From an uncultured Methylococcaceae bacterium (GTDB lineage Bacteria; Pseudomonadota; Gammaproteobacteria; Methylococcales; Methylomonadaceae): a DNA stretch of 5,696 nucleotides. The DNA is taken from contig CAIUYS010000105.1 in NCBI GenBank assembly GCA_903903365.1, forward strand, positions 1 to 5,696, given 5' to 3'. Of this stretch, positions 1 to 5,479 are shown piece by piece. Position numbers and translations under genes: made by a program. The notes below the pieces were generated by a model. That model was not told where the DNA came from and did not search any database. It saw only the letters and a program-made list of their open reading frames with translations. Numbering within the stretch: position 1 is the stretch's first letter; the number at the start of each line of letters is the position of its first letter.

Positions 1-253
1 GGCGCCTTTACTGGATAAAGTGCTGGATGGTTTTGGCGAAACCTTCAGAATGCTGTCCTTTCAGGATATTAAAACGTCAACCATCCAGTCCAGAGCACTT
101 GCCGGAGTCGCCAATGCAACCTATCTATTTTGCCTGCCCGGTTCATCGGGTGCCTGTCGCACGGCCTGGGATGCGTTAATTAAAGAACAACTGGACTACC
201 GCACCCGACCGTGCAATCTGGTTCAGCTCATGCCCAGACTACTGGAAAAATAA
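1..253 (+). CDS. moaB: MoaB, molybdenum cofactor biosynthesis protein B (5' end missing)
   Basis: This is the C-terminal 83 codons of a MoaB/MogA-family protein; the first complete codon begins at base 2 and the stop is TAA at 251-253. The family acts in the cytoplasm on molybdopterin in molybdenum cofactor synthesis. MogA adenylylates molybdopterin before metal insertion, and MoaB is the close paralogue, whose own activity is less certain in E. coli. Visible MoaB hallmarks, in order, are GFGETFRMLSF, the TSTIQSRALAG segment, the PGSSGACRTAWD nucleotide/pterin-site motif, and the ending QLDYRTRPCNL. The TRPCN ending and the FRMLSF block fit MoaB better than MogA. E. coli MoaB is about 170 residues, so roughly half is missing upstream. 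The next gene starts one base after the stop, which suggests co-transcription. Family assignment is firm; whether the protein is active in cofactor synthesis cannot be judged from this part. Confidence 0.93.
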   Translation, partial: APLLDKVLDGFGETFRMLSFQDIKTSTIQSRALAGVANATYLFCLPGSSGACRTAWDALIKEQLDYRTRPCNLVQLMPRLLEK

Positions 254-254
254 T

Positions 255-659
255 ATGCAATCCTGTTTTTTATTTCTGGGTGCGCTCAGCGCACTGATCG
301 GCGTTGGCATGGGTGCCTTTGGCGCTCATGGTTTAAAAGCCGTCTTAAGTCCCGAACTATTAACCGTCTATCAAACCGGTGTCACCTATCAAATGTGGCA
401 TGCGTTGGGTCTGATAGGCATTGCGCTCATACGCCAGCAAGTTCCCGAATCCAAATTACTGGGCTGGGCAGGCTGGCTAATGTTTATTGGCATACTCGTA
501 TTTTCCGGTAGTTTATATCTACTGGCACTACTAGATTTAAAATGGTTAGGCATGATTACGCCTTTTGGCGGCGTCAGTTTTATCACAGCCTGGTTATTAA
601 TCGCTATTTTTGCAGCAAAAAAACCATATCACAACAGGTATTCACATGCGCGACGCTAA
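255..659 (+). CDS. ygdD: DUF423/YgdD-family small inner-membrane protein
   Basis: A complete 134-residue hydrophobic protein of the DUF423 family, typified by E. coli YgdD (about 131 aa); its biochemical role is not established. Four membrane segments are visible at about residues 4-24, 45-60, 69-90 and 97-121. Family signatures are present in the usual order: GAFGAHGL near residues 21-28, YQMWHALGL near 45-53, FSGSLYLL near 83-90 and TPFGGVSFI near 101-109. The ATG lies one base after the moaB stop, with a purine-rich GGAAAA at 244-249 as a plausible ribosome binding site, so translation may be coupled to moaB. The basic tail (RYSHARR) is encoded partly in bases shared with the start of pepN, a 14-base overlap in a different frame. 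Family call is secure; function is unknown, and the symbol is given by homology only. Confidence 0.92.
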   Translation: MQSCFLFLGALSALIGVGMGAFGAHGLKAVLSPELLTVYQTGVTYQMWHALGLIGIALIRQQVPESKLLGWAGWLMFIGILVFSGSLYLLALLDLKWLGMITPFGGVSFITAWLLIAIFAAKKPYHNRYSHARR

Positions 660-3291
660 TCCCCAAACCATTTATTTAAAAGACTACACCGTACCTGACT
701 ATCTGATTCATAGTGTCGACTTAAATTTTGACCTGGCTGAAGACAACACACGGGTTGTCTCAAGGCTGACCTTAAGCCGCAATCCTGCCAGTCAAACCGG
801 TGATGCCGCCTTGATTTTAGCAGGCGAAAACTTAGGCCTAATCAGTGTGGTTTTAAATGATGACAATCAATTAACCGATCAACACTACCTGCAAACCCCG
901 GATTCGTTAATTATTCATGAAGTGCCGCAGCACCGGAGTTTTGTGCTGACCATCGAAAACACCATTAACCCGAAAGCCAACACCGCCCTGGAAGGTTTGT
1001 ATCTGTCCAACGGCATGTTGTGTACCCAGTGCGAAGCGGAAGGGTTTAGAAAAATCACTTATTTTCTCGATAGACCCGATGTGATGGCGCAATTTACCAC
1101 GACCTTGATGGGCGACAAAGACCGCTATCCGGTTTTATTGTCCAACGGCAACAAAATCGCGCAAGGTGAGTTGGCCGATAATCGCCATTGGGTAACCTGG
1201 GAAGACCCGTTCAACAAGCCGTGTTATTTGTTTGCACTGGTTGCAGGCCAACTGGACTGTATTGAAGACAGCTTTACCACACTGTCCGACCGTACTATCA
1301 ACTTGCAGATTTTTGTTGAAAAGCACGATCTGGATAAATGCGCCCATGCCATGCAATCGCTTAAAAATGCCATGCTTTGGGATGAACAAGTCTATGGTCG
1401 TGAATACGATCTGGATTTATACATGATTGTTGCCGTCGGTCATTTTAATATGGGCGCGATGGAGAACAAAGGCCTTAACGTTTTTAATACCAAGTTTGTA
1501 CTGGCGCGACCCGATACCGCGACTGACTCTGACTATGAGCATATTGAAGGCGTTATCGGCCATGAATATTTCCATAACTGGACGGGCAATCGCATTACCT
1601 GTCGGGACTGGTTTCAACTCAGTTTGAAAGAAGGTTTTACGGTATTTCGCGATCAGGAATTTACCGGTGACCGCACGTCCAAAGCGGTAAAACGTATTGA
1701 AGATGTTATCAATTTACGCACCCGTCAGTTTGCCGAAGATGCAGGCCCCTTGGCGCATCCGATACGACCCAATGCTTACATAGAAATCAACAATTTTTAC
1801 ACCTTAACCGTGTACGAAAAAGGTGCCGAAGTCGTCCGCATGATTCACACCTTGCTGGGCGCCGAAGGCTTTCGTAAAGGCAGCGACTTGTATTTTGAGC
1901 GCCATGATGGACAGGCCGTCACCTGTGATGATTTTGTTAAGGCGATGGAAGCCGCCAACACCGTTGATTTAACCCAATTCCGGCGCTGGTATGAGCAGGC
2001 AGGAACGCCGGTATTAACCGTTCAGCAAGCTTACGACCCGGCGGCGCAAACGCTGACGTTAACCCTTAATCAGCATTGCCCTTCAACGCCTGGACAAGCC
2101 GTTAAGGAGCCGCTGCACATTCCGGTTACCGTGGGTTTAATCAACAAAGACGGTTCTATCGCAGCGTGTAAATTGCAACACGGCACGACCGATGAAGTGA
2201 TTTTACAACTGACCCAAGCCGAGCAAAGTTTTACCTTTGAGAATTTAAAAGAACAACCTGTCGTATCCCTATTAAGAGGTTTTTCCGCACCCGTTAAGTT
2301 GGTCATGGCACGTAGCCTTGAAGAACTGGCATTTTTATTAAGCTATGACCGTGATACCTTTAATCGCTGGGAAGCGGGACAGCAACTGGCCGGACAAATT
2401 ATCGCCGGATTAATCGAGGATGTACAAAACGACCGGACGTTGCAGCTAAATCCGATAATTATCGCTGCGTTTAAACAAGTCATTGAGCAATCGTGGGATG
2501 ACTTGTCGTATTTTTCCTTATTATTAAGCCTGCCCTCAGAAACTTATCTGGCCGAGCAAATGCAGGTTGTCGATGTAGTAGCCGTTCATACCGCTCGCGA
2601 GTTTGTTTTGCTAACGCTGGCCGAACAACTACAAGCACAATTTAAATCCCTGTATCTGGAAAATCATCGGGAAGAGTCAGGGTTATTTGACGCGGGCGCA
2701 ATTGGCCGCAGACGTATCAAAAACACCTGCCTGGCTTATTTAGGCCGACTTGGGCAAGCGGATAGTCAGCAATGGTCACAGCAGCAATTTGCTACAGCTA
2801 AAAACATGACTGATCAAATAGCGGCTTTAGCGGTTGTTGTCAACGGCTCGCACCCTGCCAAACAACAGTGCCTGGCCGATTTTTACCAACAATGGCAAAA
2901 CGAAGCCTTGGTTATTGATAAATGGTTTGCACTACAGGCCTCCAGCCCTAACCCGGATACCTTTGCCAACGTTCAGGTCTTAATGCAACATCCCGCGTTT
3001 GATTTAAAAAATCCAAATCGGGTTAGAGCGTTGATTGGTGCATTTAGCCAAGCCAACCCCTTACATTTTCATGCTGCCAATGGACAAGGTTATCAATTTT
3101 TGGCTGACCAGATTATTGCCCTCAATACCTTAAATCCGCAGGTTGCCTCACGCATGGTAAGTGCCTTAACGTCATGGCGCAGATATGACCCAGGCAGGCA
3201 AGCACTAATAAAAGCACAACTGGAACGGATAATGACCACCGAGGCTGTTTCCAAAGATGTTTATGAAGTGGCCAGCAAAAGTCTCGCCTGA
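646..3291 (+). CDS. pepN: Aminopeptidase N (M1 family zinc metallopeptidase)
   Basis: A complete 881-residue PepN, close to the 870 residues of the E. coli enzyme. It is a broad-specificity cytoplasmic aminopeptidase that removes N-terminal residues in the late steps of protein turnover. All key residues are seen: substrate N-terminus contacts Q128 and E130, exopeptidase motif GAMEN at 270-274, zinc motif HEYFH at 306-310 with third ligand E329 in LSLKEGF, and transition-state Tyr390. These match E. coli Q119, E121, 261-265, H297/H301, E320 and Y381 with a constant +9 offset. By analogy the domains are N-terminal beta (about 1-202), catalytic (203-453), middle beta (454-555) and C-terminal helical (556-881). 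I chose the ATG at 646 because CAGG at 634-637 lies 8 bases upstream and MRDANPQTIYLKDY resembles other PepN starts; the frame is open further upstream only through a TTG at 610. The start overlaps the end of the DUF423 gene by 14 bases. Confidence 0.97.
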   Translation: MRDANPQTIYLKDYTVPDYLIHSVDLNFDLAEDNTRVVSRLTLSRNPASQTGDAALILAGENLGLISVVLNDDNQLTDQHYLQTPDSLIIHEVPQHRSFVLTIENTINPKANTALEGLYLSNGMLCTQCEAEGFRKITYFLDRPDVMAQFTTTLMGDKDRYPVLLSNGNKIAQGELADNRHWVTWEDPFNKPCYLFALVAGQLDCIEDSFTTLSDRTINLQIFVEKHDLDKCAHAMQSLKNAMLWDEQVYGREYDLDLYMIVAVGHFNMGAMENKGLNVFNTKFVLARPDTATDSDYEHIEGVIGHEYFHNWTGNRITCRDWFQLSLKEGFTVFRDQEFTGDRTSKAVKRIEDVINLRTRQFAEDAGPLAHPIRPNAYIEINNFYTLTVYEKGAEVVRMIHTLLGAEGFRKGSDLYFERHDGQAVTCDDFVKAMEAANTVDLTQFRRWYEQAGTPVLTVQQAYDPAAQTLTLTLNQHCPSTPGQAVKEPLHIPVTVGLINKDGSIAACKLQHGTTDEVILQLTQAEQSFTFENLKEQPVVSLLRGFSAPVKLVMARSLEELAFLLSYDRDTFNRWEAGQQLAGQIIAGLIEDVQNDRTLQLNPIIIAAFKQVIEQSWDDLSYFSLLLSLPSETYLAEQMQVVDVVAVHTAREFVLLTLAEQLQAQFKSLYLENHREESGLFDAGAIGRRRIKNTCLAYLGRLGQADSQQWSQQQFATAKNMTDQIAALAVVVNGSHPAKQQCLADFYQQWQNEALVIDKWFALQASSPNPDTFANVQVLMQHPAFDLKNPNRVRALIGAFSQANPLHFHAANGQGYQFLADQIIALNTLNPQVASRMVSALTSWRRYDPGRQALIKAQLERIMTTEAVSKDVYEVASKSLA

Positions 3292-3315
3292 ACAATTTTT
3301 TGATTCTTACCATCA

Positions 3316-3369
3316 TCAGGTAATTTGAAATAAATAAACTGCCAGAGATATTTATTGTGAGCTACCTGA
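3316..3369 (+). repeat. 54-nt imperfect inverted repeat (stem-loop) downstream of pepN
   Basis: The arms pair symmetrically: TCAGGTA (3316-3322) with TACCTGA (3363-3369), and AATAAATA (3329-3336) with TATTTATT (3349-3356), leaving a 12-base loop. The six bases between the two blocks on each side add one Watson-Crick pair and three G-U pairs when read as plus-strand RNA. In total 19 of 21 positions can pair, with A-C and A-G mismatches. The stem starts 24 bases after the pepN stop and is followed by a mixed sequence, not a U-run, so it does not look like a standard intrinsic terminator. A stabilising structure at the mRNA 3' end or part of a structured RNA are both possible. The pairing is directly visible; the role is inferred. 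Confidence 0.5.
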
Positions 3370-3391
3370 GTGAATTTTCAGGAATCAGGTA
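3363..3391 (+). repeat. Alternative stem-loop sharing an arm with the preceding hairpin
   Basis: TACCTGA at 3363-3369 is also the exact reverse complement of TCAGGTA at 3385-3391, with a 15-base loop. The same arm can therefore pair upstream (with 3316-3322) or downstream (with 3385-3391), but not both. The heptamer TCAGGTA occurs twice in direct orientation and once inverted within 76 bases. Chance cannot be excluded for seven-base matches in such a short region. Confidence 0.35.
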
Positions 3392-3398
3392 CCCATTT

Positions 3399-3413
3399 AA
3401 ATCGGGACGATTT
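3399..3413. repeat. Short perfect hairpin AAATCG-GGA-CGATTT
   Basis: Six-base perfect stem with a three-base GGA loop. It lies two bases before the 33-nt palindrome, and together they form part of a nearly uninterrupted run of stem-loops. Four T's (3411-3414) begin within the stem, which is too short for a terminator tract. Confidence 0.35.
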
Positions 3414-3414
3414 T

Positions 3415-3447
3415 ACAGATACCATCCCTTCAAGGGATGTTATCTGT
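3415..3447. repeat. Near-perfect 33-nt palindrome
   Basis: ACAGATA (3415-3421) pairs with TATCTGT (3441-3447) and ATCCCTT (3424-3430) with AAGGGAT (3432-3438) around a central C at 3431. Between them C3423 pairs with G3439, and only C3422/T3440 is mismatched. The symmetry holds for 15 of 16 position pairs, the strongest inverted repeat in the window. As RNA or single-stranded DNA it would fold with a small TTCAA-type loop. No T-run follows on either strand, so a terminator is unlikely. A dimeric regulator operator, a REP-like element or part of a structured RNA are alternatives I cannot separate. Confidence 0.55.
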
Positions 3448-3471
3448 CCGGATTGAGTAGATAAGAATCGG
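3448..3471. repeat. Bulged inverted repeat CCG(G)ATT / AATCGG
   Basis: CCG and ATT at 3448-3454, with G3451 bulged, pair with AATCGG at 3466-3471 around an 11-base loop. It abuts the 33-nt palindrome with no spacer, so 3399-3471 can be drawn as three consecutive stem-loops. It is weak on its own and is listed because of its position in the chain. Confidence 0.25.
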
Positions 3472-3527
3472 TCATACGAAATAAACAGCTTGTCCGTCAG
3501 TCAACTTACTTCAACTGCCTCCTGGAG

Positions 3528-3552
3528 GCTTGCTTTTGACTTTGCTGCAAGC
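3528..3552. promoter_or_regulatory. Inverted repeat bracketing the -35 box, possible operator
   Basis: GCTTGC (3528-3533) and its exact reverse complement GCAAGC (3547-3552) are separated by 13 bases, and the predicted -35 hexamer lies between them. The half-sites are 19 bases apart centre to centre. A dimer bound here would cover the -35 region and would be expected to repress. A second tight palindrome, GCCTCC-T-GGAGGC at 3517-3529, overlaps the left half-site by two bases. No regulator family is recognised from these sequences. Confidence 0.3.
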
Positions 3553-3564
3553 ATCCTTTAAAAT
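3536..3564 (+). promoter_or_regulatory. Sigma-70-type promoter for the glycosyltransferase-asnB unit
   Basis: TTGACT at 3536-3541 (5 of 6 matches to TTGACA), exactly 17 bases of spacer, then TAAAAT at 3559-3564 (5 of 6 matches to TATAAT). Transcription would start near 3571, giving a leader of about 138 bases before the ATG at 3709. There is no extended -10 TG. Position, spacing and direction all fit the downstream gene, and nothing comparable was found elsewhere in the gap. Confidence 0.6.
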
Positions 3565-3603
3565 CAAATCTCCTCAATTGGAATCGTCGGCACTGCCACT
3601 GGC

Positions 3604-3643
3604 GGGGTAATAAAGCTCTGGCATTTGTGCCGCGCATTACCCC
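3604..3643 (+). other. Long-range stem in the predicted 5' leader
   Basis: GGGGTAAT at 3604-3611 is perfectly complementary to ATTACCCC at 3636-3643. Inside the 24-base loop, GGCA (3620-3623) and TGCC (3628-3631) form a second stem with a TTTG tetraloop. It would lie about 33-72 bases into the predicted transcript and 65 bases before the start codon. It could affect mRNA stability or translation, or bind a regulator. There is no U-run after the 3' arm (CTGTTAAG), so it is not an obvious attenuator. It does not match any riboswitch I recognise. Confidence 0.4.
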
Positions 3644-3708
3644 TGTTAAGTCAGAAGCTGCGTTCTTTAGGCAGAAGCAATTCTTCAGACATAAACATAA
3701 AATAAACG

Positions 3709-5478
3709 ATGACCTTTTCCTCTCCTCAAGCAAGCAGCTCTGCCGACTCCGACAAAGTATCCACTCTCATGGGAAATCGCTGGATTCTAATTTTTACCTT
3801 TATTATCAGTGCTTATATGCTGTTCGGTCGATTGGGAGGCTGGCCGTTAATATCACCTGATGAAGGACGTAATGCCGAAGTGGCTCGGGAGATGAGCCAA
3901 TCCCATTCCTGGCTGGTACCCACTTATGACGGACTTGCCTATCTTGACAAGCCGGCTTTTTACTTCAAGACTATCGCGCTGTCTTTTTCATTGTTCGGAG
4001 AATCAGAAACTACCGCCAGACTATCTTCCGCTTTCTTTGGTTTTTCGCTGCTCGTGGTAACGTTCCTGTTTTGCCGACGCATGTACGACCAACGAACCGC
4101 CACGCTTGCCATGCTGATCGTCGCGACAACCCCGCTGTACATGGTTTTTTCGCGGTATGTCATTTTTGATATGACTCTGGCTTTCTTTGTAAGCTCCACC
4201 ATTTTTGCGTGTTTTCTAGCGGAGGAATGCGAAGAAAAGCAACGAATACGCTGGTATCTGCTTGGCGCCTTAACGGCGGGCATTGCCACCCTGATTAAAG
4301 GTCCGGTGGGTTTTATTATTCCCACGCTGGTGATTGCCATCTTTAACGGCTTTGAGGGTCGACTGAGCGCCATGAAGAGTGCCTTTGCCCTGCGTAATTG
4401 GCTGGTTTTTTTTGCCGTTGTACTGCCCTGGTTTGTTGGACTGTCAATTCTGCGTCCCGACTTTCCTTATTACGGCATTATGAGGGAATCCGTTGCCCGC
4501 TTTACCACCACTGAGTTTCATCGCACGGCACCCTTTTATTACTATGCACCCATTATTTTGGGTACCTTTTTTGCCTGGAGCTTCCTGCTGCCGGAGTCCA
4601 TTGTTGCCGCCTGGCAAAAAAGGCAAAGCTGGTCTCGCGCTGATCGTCTTTTTATTATATGGGCGGTTGTTGTCGTGTGTTTTTTCTCGATTTCCCAATC
4701 GAAATTACCCGGTTACATACTCACCGCCGTATTAGCTCTTGGCGTTCTTACAGCGCGTGTTTTTGCCAGGGCACTCAATAACAATAACGGACGGGCAGCA
4801 CGTATTTTATGGCATGGCACCGTGCCATTACTGCTGTTAAGTATCTTGTTGGCGGTCGTACTGGGTTTTATTGCCGCTGATCCTGAACTACTTAAAAGCA
4901 GAATCCCGTCTAAACAAGAGCTCTTTGATCCTTTTATACCCACGATTTTGCCCATGGCCTTATCGTTTGGAGTCGTTGCCCTGCTTTCGATGTGTGCCCT
5001 TTGGAGCCGGAATACACGCTTGATATTTGCAGCCTTTATCAGCTTTCCACTCCTGTTGATGACCGTCAATTTTGAGGTCTTGAATCTTTTTGCGCAAACC
5101 CGTGCTGCGCGTAGCCTGGCAGAAAAAATATCGACCACGTTACCGCCTGATGCCGAACTGGTTTGCATGGAGTGTCTGCCCAATGGCCTGCCGTTTTATC
5201 TCAAGCGTCTGGTGACTGTTTTAAGTCGTGAGGGCGATGAACTGACCAGCAATTATGTCAAATTCACGCTGGCTTCAGGCAAGCCCTGGCCCGAAGGTAT
5301 CGTACCCATAGCGCAAGCGCATGATTGGCTGGCTGCCCGACATCACCCGGTCTACCTGCTTGCTGATAAAAACCACTTAACAACGCTTAAAGCGATGGCG
5401 CAGGAACAGGGCGTTGAAGTAGTCGATTTAAATTCTAAATATTCGGCAGTCTTACTGCCCACGCCAACAGGGAACTGA
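3709..5478 (+). CDS. ArnT/PMT-type GT-C glycosyltransferase, integral membrane
   Basis: A complete 589-residue membrane glycosyltransferase of the PMT_2/ArnT superfamily. These enzymes take a sugar from a polyprenyl-phosphate donor on the periplasmic face and attach it to lipid A, glycan or protein. About 13 membrane segments are visible (first about 25-43, last about 437-455), then a soluble, probably periplasmic C-terminal domain (about 460-589), as in ArnT. Family marks include SPDEGRNAEVAREM with Asp51-Glu52 in the first periplasmic loop, LDKPAFYF (80-86), Asp154 in VIFDMTLAFF, IKGPVGF (196-202) and SQSKLPGYIL (329-338). Asp51 and Asp154 sit where ArnT has its two important aspartates. 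The ATG at 3709 is the first in frame (TAA at 3703-3705) but lacks a Shine-Dalgarno sequence; Met21 at 3769 is an alternative that would remove a Ser-rich tail. The acceptor and sugar cannot be read from sequence; it should not be called ArnT outright. Another GT-C enzyme of a surface-glycan locus is equally possible. Confidence 0.88.
   Translation: MTFSSPQASSSADSDKVSTLMGNRWILIFTFIISAYMLFGRLGGWPLISPDEGRNAEVAREMSQSHSWLVPTYDGLAYLDKPAFYFKTIALSFSLFGESETTARLSSAFFGFSLLVVTFLFCRRMYDQRTATLAMLIVATTPLYMVFSRYVIFDMTLAFFVSSTIFACFLAEECEEKQRIRWYLLGALTAGIATLIKGPVGFIIPTLVIAIFNGFEGRLSAMKSAFALRNWLVFFAVVLPWFVGLSILRPDFPYYGIMRESVARFTTTEFHRTAPFYYYAPIILGTFFAWSFLLPESIVAAWQKRQSWSRADRLFIIWAVVVVCFFSISQSKLPGYILTAVLALGVLTARVFARALNNNNGRAARILWHGTVPLLLLSILLAVVLGFIAADPELLKSRIPSKQELFDPFIPTILPMALSFGVVALLSMCALWSRNTRLIFAAFISFPLLLMTVNFEVLNLFAQTRAARSLAEKISTTLPPDAELVCMECLPNGLPFYLKRLVTVLSREGDELTSNYVKFTLASGKPWPEGIVPIAQAHDWLAARHHPVYLLADKNHLTTLKAMAQEQGVEVVDLNSKYSAVLLPTPTGN
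5469..5473 (+). promoter_or_regulatory. Ribosome binding site for the AsnB-type gene
   Basis: AGGGA six bases before the ATG at 5480, lying inside the last codons of the glycosyltransferase gene. It supports this start and suggests that translation of the two genes is coupled. It contrasts with the upstream gene, which has no such site. Confidence 0.65.
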
Positions 5479-5479
5479 T

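Larger units (their letters stand above)
3292..3708. other. 417-base intergenic region rich in inverted repeats
   Basis: There is no credible protein-coding gene between the pepN stop and the glycosyltransferase start. The first part (about 3316-3471) is a run of nearly adjacent inverted repeats listed separately. The middle (3517-3564) holds short palindromes and a sigma-70-like promoter. The last part (about 3571-3708) is the predicted leader of the downstream gene, with one long-range stem and an A-rich end. No tRNA, rRNA, transposase fragment or known riboswitch core was recognised. A clear intrinsic terminator for pepN (GC-rich stem plus U-run) was not found; the six T's at 3296-3301 directly after the pepN stop have no good stem before them. 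Confidence 0.85.

Noticed and set aside
610..645. In-frame TTG at 610 as a 12-residue-longer start for PepN
   Set aside because: It would deepen the overlap with the DUF423 gene to 50 bases, has no better ribosome binding site, and adds residues not expected in PepN; ATG 646 has CAGG eight bases upstream.
3289..3310. Intrinsic terminator at the T-run right after the pepN stop
   Set aside because: Six T's are present at 3296-3301 but no stable stem precedes them, so termination there is not supported.
3357..3464. Small forward ORF starting with GTG in the intergenic gap (35 residues, basic and aromatic)
   Set aside because: Only a weak purine stretch precedes it, the sequence is dominated by the inverted repeats it crosses, and I recognise no family. 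Ribosome profiling could revive it.
3619..3633. Possible sigma-54 promoter (GG and GC twelve bases apart in TGGCATTTGTGCCGC)
   Set aside because: The spacing is exact, but the -12 element reads CCGC, not TTGC, and the site is better explained by the nested GGCA/TGCC stem; a sigma-70 promoter lies upstream.
3506..3733. Minus-strand ORF of 75 codons across the promoter and leader
   Set aside because: Low-complexity Arg/Gln/Cys-rich translation, no ribosome binding site or family resemblance, and it overlaps the start of a convincing gene.
3960..4373. Minus-strand ORF of 137 codons inside the glycosyltransferase gene
   Set aside because: It is antisense to membrane-segment codons of a well-supported gene, and its Ser/Lys/Arg-rich translation is typical of a shadow frame.
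4713..5183. Minus-strand ORF of 156 codons inside the glycosyltransferase gene
   Set aside because: Shadow frame with Ser/Ala/Lys-rich sequence, no recognisable domain and no ribosome binding site noticed.
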